Shown piece by piece: positions 1 through 12,788 of a stretch of 64,000 nt of DNA. The translations under genes and the position numbers were made by a program. Origin of the DNA: Cryobacterium luteum (GTDB lineage: Bacteria > Actinomycetota > Actinomycetes > Actinomycetales > Microbacteriaceae). Positions within the stretch are counted from its first letter, which is position 1, and the number at the start of each line of letters is the position of its first letter. The notes beneath the pieces were generated by a model that ran no database searches, was not told the DNA's origin, and worked only from the letters and a program-made list of their open reading frames with translations. Location: positions 62,001 to 126,000 of the forward strand of contig NZ_FOCN01000003.1 in the NCBI RefSeq assembly GCF_900110125.1, in the 5' to 3' direction.

Positions 1-1
1 C

Positions 2-135
2 CTCGATATCAACGCCTTCTCGGTGCAATACCACCCGGAAGCTGCCTCCGGCCCGCACGACGCCAACCACCTTTTCGATCGATTCAGAGACGTTGTTCTG
101 GCTGCGCAGTCAGCCGTTGCAGGAGAAACCAAATA

Positions 136-136
<1 letters not shown>
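2..136 (+). CDS. carA: Carbamoyl-phosphate synthase small subunit, C-terminal end (partial)
   Basis: Only the last 44 codons are inside the window; the gene enters from the left edge. The fragment contains FSVQYHPEA, the His-Pro-Glu part of the class I glutamine amidotransferase triad, followed by a typical CarA tail ending in GETK. CarA hydrolyses glutamine and passes ammonia to CarB for carbamoyl phosphate, the precursor of pyrimidines and arginine. Its stop codon overlaps the carB ATG by one base (TAATG), so the two subunits are translationally coupled. The assignment rests on the motif plus the adjacent carB. Confidence 0.93.
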
Positions 137-3419
<3,283 letters not shown>

Positions 3420-3423
<4 letters not shown>

Positions 3424-4340
3424 CGGGCCCTGCTGAGGCGATGACGGCCGGGTCGGCGGCGGTGGTCTCCTTCGGCGAACGTCTCGAGCGGGTGTTCGCC
3501 AGCCGCGGCCAGCTCTGCGTCGGCATCGATCCGCACTCCTGGCTGCTGCGCGAATGGAACCTGCCCGACACGGCCGCCGGCGCCGAATCGTTCGGCCGCG
3601 CCGTCGTCGCAGCGGCGGCGGGCCGGGTCGGCCTGGTCAAGCCGCAGGTCGCCTTCTACGAACGGTTCGGTTCCGCCGGGTTTGTGGCGCTGGAACGGGT
3701 GCTGGCCGACGCTCGAGCGGCCGGTCTGCTCGTGATCGGCGACGCCAAACGCGGCGACCTCGGCACGAGCGTCGAGGCCTACGCGCAGGCGTGGCTGTCA
3801 CCGGGCTCCCCGCTCGAAGTGGATGCCCTCACGCTCGCCGCGTACATGGGTGTCGGTTCGCTTGACTCGCCGCTCACCCTCGCGGCCGCGAACGGCAAGG
3901 GCGTCTTCCTGCTCGCCGCGACCAGCAACCCCGAGGCCGCGCACATCCAGCAGGCGATCGTAGCGGACGGGCCGCAGGCCGGTTCGAGTGTCGCCCGCGC
4001 CGTTCTCGACGAGGTCGGCCAGCGGAATGCGCGCGCTGGTGCGGCATCCGCTCGCGTACCGACCGGTCTCGGGTCGATCGGAGTCGTACTCGGCGCCACA
4101 CTTGACCTGGCCGCTTTCGGTATCGACGTGCAGCACGTTTCGGGCGAATTTCGAACACCGGTGCTCGCGCCGGGCTTCGGACATCAGGGTGGGAATATTA
4201 TGGATCTGATCTCTATATATGGTGGATACGCCGGAGGGGTTATCGTGAGTGAATCGCGCAGTGTGCTCTCGGCCGGACCCCACCGGATCGAAGAAGCCAT
4301 TGAGCGCCGAGTAGCCGAAGTAGGTGCCGTTCGTGGTTGA
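3420..4340 (+). CDS. pyrF: Orotidine 5'-phosphate decarboxylase (type 2)
   Basis: The 306-residue protein carries the type 2 OMP-decarboxylase signature [11 protein letters not shown], which holds the catalytic Lys and Asp. It also has a GVDPH-like entry ([11 protein letters not shown]) near residue 37 and a phosphate-binding C-terminal stretch with APGFGHQGG. It converts OMP to UMP, the last step of de novo pyrimidine synthesis. The GTG start overlaps the carB stop (GTGA); an ATG seven codons downstream is an alternative. The 3' end overlaps the gmk start by 17 bases. Confidence 0.95.
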
Positions 4341-5253
4341 AAACCGTCCCACCCCGCCCGAAGTTGATCGGGTTGCCGCGTCGCGTGCCGCTGTCGCGGC
4401 CCGCCGAGCCCGCGCCAAGGTCAAGGCCGAAGTCGCCTCCGGCGAACGCACCGCGCTCGAGGTGCTCGCTGCGGCGATCACGGACCCGGTCGGGGTCGAG
4501 GGCCGGCTGCGGGTCACCGAACTGCTCGTGAGTATCCCGGCCATCGGCGTGACCAAGATGCAGCGCATCATCAACCGCCTTGAAATCTCGCCGTCCAAAC
4601 GCCTCGGCGGTCTGGGCCGTCACCAGCGCGACCGCCTGCGCGACTTTCTCTCTGAGCGGCCGGTGCTGCGCCACGGGGTTGCCGACTCCAAACTCATTGT
4701 GCTCGCCGGCCCGACCGCGGTCGGCAAGGGAACCGTCGCGGGCTACATCCGAGAGAACTACCCCGACGTGCTGCTCTCGGTCTCGGCGACGACACGCGCT
4801 CCACGCCCGGGGGAGACCGAGGGGCTCAGCTACTACTTCGTCTCCGACGAACAATTCGACCGCATGATCGAAGACGGCGAACTTCTCGAGTGGGCCACGG
4901 TGCACAACGCCTACCGCTACGGCACCCCCCGCGCCCCCGTCGACGCGGCGATCGCCGCGGGGAACAGCGTGCTGCTCGAGATCGACCTGCAGGGTGCTCG
5001 GGCCGTGCGACGCGCCATGCCGGAAGCCCGCCTGGTGTTCCTGCTGCCGCCGAGCTGGGACGAACTGGTGCGCCGCCTGATCGGCCGCGGCACCGAAGAC
5101 GCCGCCGAACAGGCTCGCCGGCTGGAGACCGCAAAGCTCGAATTGGCCGCCCAGGGAGAGTTCGATTACCAGGTGATCAACCACGATGTCGGCGACGCCG
5201 CCCGTGAGGTCGTAGACTTGATGGAGATCCGCGCTGCATCCAGCATGTCGTAG
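4324..5253 (+). CDS. gmk: mIHF-type DNA-binding domain fused to guanylate kinase
   Basis: The protein has 309 residues, about 100 more than an ordinary guanylate kinase. Residues 1-110 resemble actinobacterial integration host factor (mIHF): an Ala/Arg-rich helix (AAVAARRARAKVKAEV), then VTELLVSIPAIGVTKMQRI and LEISPSKRLGGLGRHQRDRL, which correspond to the helix-two-turns-helix region. The kinase follows with P-loop GPTAVGKGT at 129-137, the GMP-binding region TTRAPRPGE, and GLSYYFVSDEQFD. It phosphorylates GMP to GDP. The GTG start lies inside the end of pyrF, and I find no internal break separating the two domains. Whether the N-terminal domain still binds DNA is inference. Confidence 0.93.
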   Translation: MPFVVENRPTPPEVDRVAASRAAVAARRARAKVKAEVASGERTALEVLAAAITDPVGVEGRLRVTELLVSIPAIGVTKMQRIINRLEISPSKRLGGLGRHQRDRLRDFLSERPVLRHGVADSKLIVLAGPTAVGKGTVAGYIRENYPDVLLSVSATTRAPRPGETEGLSYYFVSDEQFDRMIEDGELLEWATVHNAYRYGTPRAPVDAAIAAGNSVLLEIDLQGARAVRRAMPEARLVFLLPPSWDELVRRLIGRGTEDAAEQARRLETAKLELAAQGEFDYQVINHDVGDAAREVVDLMEIRAASSMS

Positions 5254-5349
5254 CGCTCGTTTCTGCTGAATTCGTGTGCGTCGCCGGACGCACATCCCCG
5301 AAAACTCGCACGCCGCCTCAGGCCGTGCTCTATTAGGAGTGTGACACCA

Positions 5350-5610
5350 ATGGCGAACAAGCCCACTGGCATCATTGACCCGCCCATCGACGACCTGCTG
5401 TCCAAGGTCGACTCGAAGTACGCTCTGGTGATCTTCGCGTCCAAGCGCGCACGCCAGATCAACGACTATTACGCCGACCTGCACGAAGGCAGCCTGTTCG
5501 ACAATGTCGGGCCGCTCGTCGACTCGACCGTCGAAGACAAGCCGCTCTCGGTGGCCCTGCGCGAGATCAACGACGACAAGCTCGTTTCCCGCCCCATCGT
5601 TGAGGCCTAA
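5350..5610 (+). CDS. rpoZ: DNA-directed RNA polymerase omega subunit
   Basis: The 86-residue protein starts [38 protein letters not shown], the classic omega fold, with the conserved Lys/Arg-Ala-Arg-Gln-Ile-Asn helix that clasps the beta-prime subunit. An upstream in-frame GTG at 5341 sits one base after AGGAG. The ATG at 5350 has AGGAG ten bases upstream and is preferred. Omega helps assemble and stabilise RNA polymerase. Its place between gmk and coaBC is the standard bacterial order (gmk-rpoZ-coaBC). Confidence 0.95.
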   Translation: MANKPTGIIDPPIDDLLSKVDSKYALVIFASKRARQINDYYADLHEGSLFDNVGPLVDSTVEDKPLSVALREINDDKLVSRPIVEA

Positions 5611-5647
5611 GCTTCACGAGCCCTCAATAAATTCTCAAGCGCGCAGG

Positions 5648-6874
5648 ATGAAGACACCTCGCACGATCGTCGTCGGTATCACCGGTGGCATCGCAGCGTA
5701 CAAGGCTGTCAACATCGTGCGCGCTTTTGTGTTGAACGGCGACGCGGTGCACGTCGTCGCCACCGCTGCCGCCCTGCGCTTCGTCGGCAAGCCGACACTG
5801 GAAGCCATCTCCCGAAACCCGGTGCACACCGACCTTTATGAGGGCGTCGCCGAGGTACGCCACGTGGCCATCGGCCAGGGCGCCGATCTCATCGTCGTCG
5901 CCCCCGCGACGGCCAACAGTATCGCCAAACTCGCCGCCGGCCTCGCCGACGACCTGCTCGGCAACACTATTTTGGCCAGCACGGCGCCGCTTGTGATCGC
6001 CCCGGCGATGCACACCGAAATGTGGAACAATCCGGCGACCGTGGCGAACGTCGCGGTCCTGCGGTCGCGCGGCATCACCATTGTCGGCCCCGGCGTGGGC
6101 CGGCTCACCGGCACCGACTCCGGCGCCGGCCGCATGGAAGAGCCGGAGACCATCGTGGCGGTGGCCCTGGCCGTCCTGGACCGGGTTTCGACGACGGGTG
6201 CGGATCAGGCATCCGCTGTGCAGGATCTGGCCGGTCGCCGCGTACTGATCAGCGCCGGCGGTACCCGGGAACCGCTTGACCCGGTGCGCTTTCTCGGTAA
6301 CCGCTCGAGCGGCAAACAGGGCGTCTACCTCGCCCAGGCGGCCCTGGCCCGCGGCGCACGGGTCACCCTCGTTGCCGCCAACCTCGAGGTCGCCGTTCCG
6401 ACCAGTGTCACGACGGTGCTGGTCAGCAGCGCCCTGCAGATGCACGAGGCCATGACGCTCGCCGCGCAATCGGCGGAGGTCATCATCATGGCCGCTGCCG
6501 TCGCCGACTACCGGCCCAAGACGGTGCAGCTCGGCAAGATCAAGAAGGAAGACGTGGGGGACACCCTCACCCTCGAACTGGTCAAAAACCCCGACATTCT
6601 GGCCGGGCTCTCGGCTGCGCGCCGGCCGGGCCAGCTGATCATCGGCTTCGCCGCCGAAACCGAAACGGATGCCGACCGGCTGCTCGCGCTCGGCCGCGAG
6701 AAGATCACCCGTAAGGGCTGCGACTATCTGGTCGTGAACCGGGTCAGTCAGCACGAGGGGTTCGGTACGGAACGTAACACCGTGACGGTGCTCGATCACC
6801 ACGGAGTTATAGTGAATGAGGTCTCCGGCAGCAAAATGTCGGTGGCCAATTGCATACTTGACCTGATCGACTAG
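5648..6874 (+). CDS. coaBC: Bifunctional phosphopantothenoylcysteine decarboxylase / phosphopantothenate-cysteine ligase
   Basis: The 408-residue protein has an N-terminal flavoprotein (CoaC) half with GITGGIAAYK, a catalytic-type His in EVRHVAIGQGADL and PAMHTEMW, a variant of the PxMNxxMW substrate clamp. The C-terminal CoaB half from about residue 195 has VLISAGGTREPLDPVRFLGNRSSGKQG, then GFAAETE and a KGCDYLVVN segment. It converts 4'-phosphopantothenate plus Cys to 4'-phosphopantetheine for coenzyme A. The start follows rpoZ by 37 bases without a clear Shine-Dalgarno, so coupling to rpoZ translation is possible. The reading frame also stays open upstream inside rpoZ, but without homology. 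Confidence 0.96.
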   Translation: MKTPRTIVVGITGGIAAYKAVNIVRAFVLNGDAVHVVATAAALRFVGKPTLEAISRNPVHTDLYEGVAEVRHVAIGQGADLIVVAPATANSIAKLAAGLADDLLGNTILASTAPLVIAPAMHTEMWNNPATVANVAVLRSRGITIVGPGVGRLTGTDSGAGRMEEPETIVAVALAVLDRVSTTGADQASAVQDLAGRRVLISAGGTREPLDPVRFLGNRSSGKQGVYLAQAALARGARVTLVAANLEVAVPTSVTTVLVSSALQMHEAMTLAAQSAEVIIMAAAVADYRPKTVQLGKIKKEDVGDTLTLELVKNPDILAGLSAARRPGQLIIGFAAETETDADRLLALGREKITRKGCDYLVVNRVSQHEGFGTERNTVTVLDHHGVIVNEVSGSKMSVANCILDLID

Positions 6875-6934
6875 CCGCCGCAACGACGGGTAGGTCGGGT
6901 CGCCCAGACACGTCCGACTCGTGGGTTTTGCTGC

Positions 6935-7000
6935 ACAACGACGTTTTCACGACGTAACTTTCAACTTCTACGTTTTCATTCACCACTACGTTTTAATAAA
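6935..7000 (+). promoter_or_regulatory. AT-rich metK leader with three ACGTTTT words
   Basis: The coaBC-metK spacer is unusually AT-rich for this genome. It holds ACGTTTT at 6941, 6970 and 6988, two of them continuing as TCA. It probably contains the metK promoter. No clear -35/-10 pair and no recognised SAM riboswitch fold could be identified by eye. Confidence 0.35.
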
Positions 7001-7014
7001 CAGAGACGGGCCAG

Positions 7015-8208
7015 ATGAGCGATCTTCGCCTCTTCACCTCGGAATCAGTCACCGAGGGTCACCCCGATAAGATCTGCGACCAGATCTCCGACAGCATCCT
7101 CGACGCCCTTCTGACCGACGACCCGCACAGCCGGGTCGCCGTGGAAACCCTCGTCACGACCGGGCTCGTGCACGTGGCCGGTGAGGTCACCACCGAGGCC
7201 TACGTGGAGATTCCGTCGATCGTGCGCAAATGCATCACCGACATCGGCTACGACTCCTCTGACGTCTGGTTCGACGGCCGGTCCTGCGGCGTCGAGATTT
7301 CCATCGGCGGCCAGTCACCCGACATCGCCCAGGGCGTCGATAACGCCTTCGAGACCCGTGAGCAGTCCAGCCTCGACGACTTCGACCGGCAGGGTGCCGG
7401 CGACCAGGGGATCATGTTCGGCTACGCCACCCGGGAGACCCCCGAGCTCATGCCGATCCCCATCTGGATCGCGCACCGGCTGGCTGAACGCCTCGCCCTC
7501 GTGCGCAAGAGCGGCGAGCTCGACTACCTGCGCCCCGACGGCAAGACCCAGGTCACGATCGGCTACGACGGCATCATTCCACGCACCGTTGAAACCGTTG
7601 TGGTGTCGACCCAGCACGCTCCCTCCGTGTTGACCGAGCAGCTGCGAGTGGAGGTTGAAGAGCTCGTAATTCGCCCGGTGCTCGACACGATCGATCTCGA
7701 CTCGTCTTCGCTCGCGACGTTGATCAACCCCACCGGCCGGTTCGAAATCGGCGGCCCGCAGGGCGACGCCGGCCTCACCGGACGCAAGATCATCATCGAC
7801 ACCTATGGCGGATCGAGCCGCCACGGCGGCGGTGCCTTCAGCGGCAAGGACCCGTCCAAGGTTGACCGTTCGGCCGCCTACGCCATGCGCTGGGTCGCTA
7901 AGAACGCCGTAGCGGCCGGCCTGGCCGAACGCCTCGAGGTGCAGGTCGCCTACGCGATCGGCAAGGCGTCGCCGGTTGGTCTGTACGTTGAGACCTTCGG
8001 TACCGGCCTGTTGCCCGACAAGGAGATCACCGCGGCGATCCGCGCCGTGTTCGATCTGCGTCCGGCAGCGATCATCCACTCGCTTGACCTGCTGCGACCC
8101 ATCTACGCGCAGACGGCCACCTATGGCCACTTCGGGCGCGAACTGCCCGACTTCACCTGGGAGCGCCTCGACAAGGTCGACGACCTGCGCAGCGCCGCCG
8201 GCCTCTGA
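7015..8208 (+). CDS. metK: S-adenosylmethionine synthetase
   Basis: The 397-residue protein contains the MetK signatures in order: [20 protein letters not shown] at the N terminus (ATP/metal binding), [12 protein letters not shown] in the middle, and [19 protein letters not shown] near the C terminus (phosphate loop). It forms S-adenosylmethionine from methionine and ATP and acts in the cytosol as a tetramer. The ATG is preceded by a weak GAGACGGG stretch. The adjacent priA begins 14 bases downstream, so metK-priA-fmt-rsmB is probably one transcript. Confidence 0.97.
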   Translation: MSDLRLFTSESVTEGHPDKICDQISDSILDALLTDDPHSRVAVETLVTTGLVHVAGEVTTEAYVEIPSIVRKCITDIGYDSSDVWFDGRSCGVEISIGGQSPDIAQGVDNAFETREQSSLDDFDRQGAGDQGIMFGYATRETPELMPIPIWIAHRLAERLALVRKSGELDYLRPDGKTQVTIGYDGIIPRTVETVVVSTQHAPSVLTEQLRVEVEELVIRPVLDTIDLDSSSLATLINPTGRFEIGGPQGDAGLTGRKIIIDTYGGSSRHGGGAFSGKDPSKVDRSAAYAMRWVAKNAVAAGLAERLEVQVAYAIGKASPVGLYVETFGTGLLPDKEITAAIRAVFDLRPAAIIHSLDLLRPIYAQTATYGHFGRELPDFTWERLDKVDDLRSAAGL

Positions 8209-8221
8209 AGCCGGCCCCGTC

Positions 8222-10309
8222 ATGACGCACACCGGCCTCGTCGCACGGGTGCTGATTGATTCCCCGCTGCCGCAACTGGACCACCTGTTCTCCTACAGCG
8301 TGCCCGCCGAACTGGTCGAGCCGGTGTCCGCCGGCGTGCGTGTGAAGGTGCCGTTCCGTTCGGGTGGGCGCGTCGTCGACGCCTACGTGATCGAGGTTTT
8401 CGATCCACGCGCCGAGTCAGCTTCTGAAACGGATGCCGCCTACCGCGGCGCCCTCAGCCCGCTCGACTCGGTCGTGTCCACGGCCGTCGTGCTGACTCCC
8501 GCCGTGTGGAAACTGGCGCGTCGGCTGGCGGATCGGGCCGCCGGGAACGCGAGTGACATCATCCGTCTCGCCGTGCCGCCGCGACAGGTGCGGGTAGAAA
8601 AAGCCTGGCTGGCCGCGCAGGGCGCTGCAGCTGCGTCGACCGCGCAGGCAGAGGCACTCGCGCCGGCGACCGTTTCGTCACCCAGCCGCCCGGTCATTGC
8701 GCCCGTCGAGGGCAGCAGTGTGCAGAAGGCACCCATCTCGCTGGCGACGCCCGCCTTCGTCGGGTACCCGACCGGCCGCCTCGACACCGCGATTGTGGAA
8801 CACCACCGCGTGGCCGTCGCGGCGATCCCCGAACTCGTGCAGCTCGATGACGGCAGCACGATCGGCCGGTGGGCGAAGACGCTGGCCGAACTCGCCGTTG
8901 CTACGCTCGGTACCGGGCAGAGCGCCATTCTGTGCGTGCCCGACTTTCGGGACCAAGATCAGGTGCAAGCCGCTCTGGCCCAGCTCGCCCCGACGCTGCC
9001 GCTCAGCCGAGTCGACGCCCGCCAGCCCAATCCCGACCGCTACCGCGCCTTTCTGGCCTGCCTTGAACCGGCGCCGCGCATCATTCTCGGCAATCGGTCG
9101 GCCGTCTACGCCCCGGCGCACCGTCTCGGCCTCATCGCCGTCTGGGACGATGGCGACCCGCTCTACACCGAACCGCTCAGTCCCTACGTCAACACCCGGG
9201 ACGCGGCCCTCGTGCGCCAGCAGCACTGCGACTGCGCCCTCGTGCTGCTGGGCCACTCGCGCAGCGTCGAAACCCAGCGCCTGGTCGAACTGAACTACCT
9301 GACCGAAGTGAACCCATCCGCCGACCGCCACCCGCGCATCATCCCCACCGACTTTCAGTCCGAACCGGACCAGCAGGCCCGGGCCGCCCGTATCCCCTCG
9401 GCCGCCTGGCAGGCGGCCCGTGAGGCGCTCGCTCACGGACCCGTGCTGGTGCAGGTCGCCAGCCCCGGCTACGCGCCGATGCTCGCCTGCCAGGGCTGCA
9501 AGAAGGCGGCCCGCTGCACGCACTGCCAGGGGCCCCTCGGGCTCAAATCGGCGTCGGCCGTGCCGTCCTGCCGCTGGTGCGGCGCCCTCGCCGCCGGCTG
9601 GAGCTGCGCGCACTGCGAGGGCACCAAACTGCGGGTGGTCACCCTCGGCACAGGGCGCACCGCCGAAGAACTCGGCCGGGCTTTTCCCGGTGCCCGCGTC
9701 ATCGTCGCCGACGGTGAGCACACCATTCAGACCCTCGGTGCCGAGCCGGCCCTCGTCATCGCCACCCGCGGCGCCGAACCGGTTCCGACCGGCGGCTACC
9801 GTGCCATTCTCATTCTCGACGGTGAACGCATGCTCGCCCGCGAATCCCTCCGCGTCGGCGAGGATTGCCTGCGCTGGTGGGCGAACGTGGCCGCCCTCGC
9901 CGCACCCGGCGCTCCCGTGCTGCTCGCCGGGGTGGGCGGGGCCCTCGCTCGCGCTCTCAACGCCTGGCGCCCCGACGTCTTCGCCGCGAGCGAGCTCGCC
10001 GACCGCCGCCAGCTGCGTTTTCCGCCGGCCGTGCGGGTCGCCTCGGTCACCGGAACCGCCGCCGACGTCGACGCCGCCGTGACCGCCCTGGCCGAGGTCG
10101 CCGGCCTCGACGTACTCGGTCCGGTCGACACCGAGGCGCCCCTCGTGCGTGCGGTCGTGCGGTTCGGCTACGCCCGCGGCGATGAGGTCGCCCACGCACT
10201 CAAGGCGGCGGTCGTGCAGAACGCCACCCGCCGCCGTAAGCCGAAGTCGGGCTCGTTCCAGCCGGCACCTACACTTAAAGTTCGATTCGACGACCCGGAG
10301 CTGCTCTAA
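8222..10309 (+). CDS. priA: PriA-like primosomal protein N' lacking helicase motifs
   Basis: The 695-residue protein has the PriA 3'-binding domain at the N terminus (VLIDSPLPQLDHLFSYSVP) and the zinc module near residues 422-465, with paired Cys motifs (CQGC, CTHC, CRWC, CAHC). The helicase core is degenerate. The Walker A position reads TLGTGQSAIL with no GKT/S, and the DEAH box is replaced by WDDGDP. Actinobacterial PriA proteins are known to lack the ATPase, so this is a family trait and not local damage. The role is probably replication restart or DNA binding without helicase activity. The fmt ATG follows its stop directly. Confidence 0.88.
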   Translation: MTHTGLVARVLIDSPLPQLDHLFSYSVPAELVEPVSAGVRVKVPFRSGGRVVDAYVIEVFDPRAESASETDAAYRGALSPLDSVVSTAVVLTPAVWKLARRLADRAAGNASDIIRLAVPPRQVRVEKAWLAAQGAAAASTAQAEALAPATVSSPSRPVIAPVEGSSVQKAPISLATPAFVGYPTGRLDTAIVEHHRVAVAAIPELVQLDDGSTIGRWAKTLAELAVATLGTGQSAILCVPDFRDQDQVQAALAQLAPTLPLSRVDARQPNPDRYRAFLACLEPAPRIILGNRSAVYAPAHRLGLIAVWDDGDPLYTEPLSPYVNTRDAALVRQQHCDCALVLLGHSRSVETQRLVELNYLTEVNPSADRHPRIIPTDFQSEPDQQARAARIPSAAWQAAREALAHGPVLVQVASPGYAPMLACQGCKKAARCTHCQGPLGLKSASAVPSCRWCGALAAGWSCAHCEGTKLRVVTLGTGRTAEELGRAFPGARVIVADGEHTIQTLGAEPALVIATRGAEPVPTGGYRAILILDGERMLARESLRVGEDCLRWWANVAALAAPGAPVLLAGVGGALARALNAWRPDVFAASELADRRQLRFPPAVRVASVTGTAADVDAAVTALAEVAGLDVLGPVDTEAPLVRAVVRFGYARGDEVAHALKAAVVQNATRRRKPKSGSFQPAPTLKVRFDDPELL

Positions 10310-11227
10310 ATGAAACTCGTCTTTGCCGGCACGCCCGAGGTCGCGCTGCCCAGTCTCCTGGCCCTGGCCGGCACCGATCACGAGATCGTCTCTGTGATCA
10401 CCCGAGCGGATGCCCCGCTCGGCCGCAAACGCCTCCTCACCCCGTCGCCGGTCGCGCAAGCCGCGGCCGGGTATGGCTACCCGGTCCTGAAGACCAACCG
10501 GCTCGACGCCGCAGCCACCGACCAGATCAGCGCCCTGCAGCCCGACCTCGGTGTCATCGTCGCGTACGGCGGAATCGTGCGCGAGCCGCTGCTTTCGGTG
10601 CCCCGGCTCGGCTGGATCAACCTGCATTTCTCGGTGCTGCCACGCTGGCGTGGTGCCTCGCCGGTGCAGCGCGCTGTCATCGCCGGTGACGAGCTCATCG
10701 GCGCCGCCGTCTTCCAGCTCGTGCCCGAACTCGATGCCGGCGCTGTGTTCGGCAGCTTCACCCAACCCCTCGCAGCACATTCCACATCGGGAGTACTTCT
10801 CGATGAGCTCAGTCACAGCGGCGCAGAGTTGCTCGTGCGCGTCGTCGCCGAGCTCGCCGCGGGAACAGCCGTGGCCGTGCCGCAGACCGGCGAGGTGACC
10901 CTCGCCCCCAAGCTGGTGCGGGACGACGCGCGGATCGATTTCACGCAGCCGGCAGCATCCGTTTACAGCCGCATTCGCGGGGTGACGCCCGAGCCCGGCG
11001 CGTTCACCATCGTGAACGGCGCCGTCTTGAAACTGATCGAGGTCGCTCCCAGCGTCAATGAACCCAACCTGCCTGCCGGAACCATTCTGCAGCGCGACAA
11101 AACAGTGCTCGTGGGCACGCACACCGAACCGCTGGTTCTGCTGCGCGTGCAACCGGCCGGAAAGACAGCAATGACAGCAAACGACTGGTGGCGCGGAGTG
11201 GGAGCAGAATCGGTGCTTGCCTCATGA
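10310..11227 (+). CDS. fmt: Methionyl-tRNA formyltransferase
   Basis: The 305-residue protein begins MKLVFAGTPEVALPSLLAL, the typical Fmt N terminus. It has the catalytic region INLHFSVLPRWRGASPVQ (Asn and His of the formyl-transfer site) and the later Asp in ELDAGAVFG. A C-terminal OB-like tRNA-binding domain follows. It formylates initiator Met-tRNA using 10-formyl-THF. The start abuts the priA stop with no spacer, and the stop overlaps the rsmB start (ATGA), matching the common priA/fmt/rsmB gene order. Confidence 0.96.
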   Translation: MKLVFAGTPEVALPSLLALAGTDHEIVSVITRADAPLGRKRLLTPSPVAQAAAGYGYPVLKTNRLDAAATDQISALQPDLGVIVAYGGIVREPLLSVPRLGWINLHFSVLPRWRGASPVQRAVIAGDELIGAAVFQLVPELDAGAVFGSFTQPLAAHSTSGVLLDELSHSGAELLVRVVAELAAGTAVAVPQTGEVTLAPKLVRDDARIDFTQPAASVYSRIRGVTPEPGAFTIVNGAVLKLIEVAPSVNEPNLPAGTILQRDKTVLVGTHTEPLVLLRVQPAGKTAMTANDWWRGVGAESVLAS

Positions 11228-12684
11228 GCGACGAACACACCCGCGCTGGAACAAATGCGACCCGCAGCGGCTCGACACCTTCGGGCCCTGCGCGTTCCCG
11301 GCAGGCCCCCGCCGATTTCGTGCAGCCGGCCCGCCGCATCGCCTACGAGGTGATCGCCGCCGTGCGGGAATCCGACGCCTACGCCAACCTGCTGCTGCCG
11401 ACCCGCATCCAACGCGCCGCCCTCACTACAGCGGATGCCGCCCTCGCCACCGAGCTCACCTACGGCACCCTGCGCATGCAGGGCTTCTACGACCGCGTGA
11501 TCGCCCTCGCCGCGAACCGGGCCGTCACCGCAATCGACCCCGCCATCCTCGACGTGCTGCGTCTGGGCGCCCACCAGCTGCTCGCCACCCGCGTGGCGAC
11601 CCACGCCGCGGTCAACGAATCGGTCTCCCTGGCCAAACAGGTGGGCTCGCGCTCGGCGACCGGCTTCACCAACGGGGTCCTCCGCACCATCTCACGGTCG
11701 AGCGCCGAGGAATGGCGCGAGCGGGTGCTCGAGCGCGCGGTCAACGTCGACGACCGGCTCGCCGCCGAATACTCGCACCCCGCCTGGATCGTGCGGGCCT
11801 TCCGCCAGTCGCTGAAGGCCGAAGGCCACGAGAACGAGCTCGCCGACCTGCTCGCCGCCGACAATATGGCGGCCAAGGTCAACATGGTGGCGCTGCCGGG
11901 CCTGGCCACCGACGCAGACCGGGAACGGCTGGGCCTGGCCGATGAATTCTCGCCGGTCGGATTCGTGCTCGACTCGGGTGACCCGTACCACCTCGTGACA
12001 GCGACGGACGGGCGCGTTCGGGTGCAGGACGAAGGCTCCCAGATCGCCGCCCTGGCTCTCAGCCGGGCCCGGCCAATCGTAGCGGGAGAGCGCTGGCTCG
12101 ACCTCTGCGCCGGTCCGGGGGGCAAGGCCGCCCTGCTCGCCGCGGAAGCACGCGCCGGGGGAGCCGAACTCGTGGCCAATGAGCTCGTTCCTGCCCGCGC
12201 CACCCTCGTGCGTACCGCCCTCGCTGCCCTTCCCGAATCTGTCCCGGTGTGGGAGGTCGACGGCACGACCATCGGCCAGACGCATCCCGGCGAATTCGAC
12301 CGCATCCTGCTCGACGCGCCCTGCACCGGTCTCGGCGCCCTGCGCCGCCGGCCGGAGGCCCGGTGGCGTAAGCAGCCGAAAGACGTTGCCGACCTCGCCG
12401 GACTGCAGTCCGGCCTGATCGACGCGGCTCTCGACGCGCTCAAGCCCGGCGGTATCCTCGCCTACGTCACGTGCTCGCCGCACACCGCCGAGACCCGGGC
12501 GATCGTGGCCCTCGCCGTGCGTAAGGCCGGCGGCGCGGTGACCGCGCTCGACACCGCCGCCGTCGTGCAGTCCTTCAGCGCGGCGAACCTTGACCTGCCC
12601 GCCGACAGCGGCAGTGTGCAGCTCTGGCCGCACCGCCACGGTACCGACGCCATGTTCATCACGCTGCTGCAGCGCGCCCTGTAG
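11224..12684 (+). CDS. rsmB: 16S rRNA (cytosine-967-C5) methyltransferase
   Basis: The 486-residue protein has an N-terminal NusB-like RNA-binding domain (about residues 30-170) and a C-terminal SAM methyltransferase. The latter shows motif I WLDLCAGPGGKAALLAAE, motif IV LLDAPCTGLGALRRRPE with one catalytic Cys, and motif VI AYVTCSPH with the second. The dual Cys pattern is that of RNA m5C methyltransferases of the Sun/RsmB type. The ATG at 11224 overlaps the fmt stop; an in-frame start 12 codons earlier lies within fmt and is less likely. Confidence 0.94.
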   Translation: MSDEHTRAGTNATRSGSTPSGPARSRQAPADFVQPARRIAYEVIAAVRESDAYANLLLPTRIQRAALTTADAALATELTYGTLRMQGFYDRVIALAANRAVTAIDPAILDVLRLGAHQLLATRVATHAAVNESVSLAKQVGSRSATGFTNGVLRTISRSSAEEWRERVLERAVNVDDRLAAEYSHPAWIVRAFRQSLKAEGHENELADLLAADNMAAKVNMVALPGLATDADRERLGLADEFSPVGFVLDSGDPYHLVTATDGRVRVQDEGSQIAALALSRARPIVAGERWLDLCAGPGGKAALLAAEARAGGAELVANELVPARATLVRTALAALPESVPVWEVDGTTIGQTHPGEFDRILLDAPCTGLGALRRRPEARWRKQPKDVADLAGLQSGLIDAALDALKPGGILAYVTCSPHTAETRAIVALAVRKAGGAVTALDTAAVVQSFSAANLDLPADSGSVQLWPHRHGTDAMFITLLQRAL

Positions 12685-12788
12685 CCAGGCGCCCTCGCCG
12701 CGCGCCTCCCCGGTGCCTGCGCCCCTCGCGCCAGCGAGCGGATGCGCGCGCCCAAGATGGGTAGCCGCTACGCCCATTACCGTAGCGC

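Noticed and set aside
6935-7000. SAM riboswitch upstream of metK
   Set aside because: I could not find the conserved helices or core motifs of any SAM riboswitch class in this AT-rich spacer.
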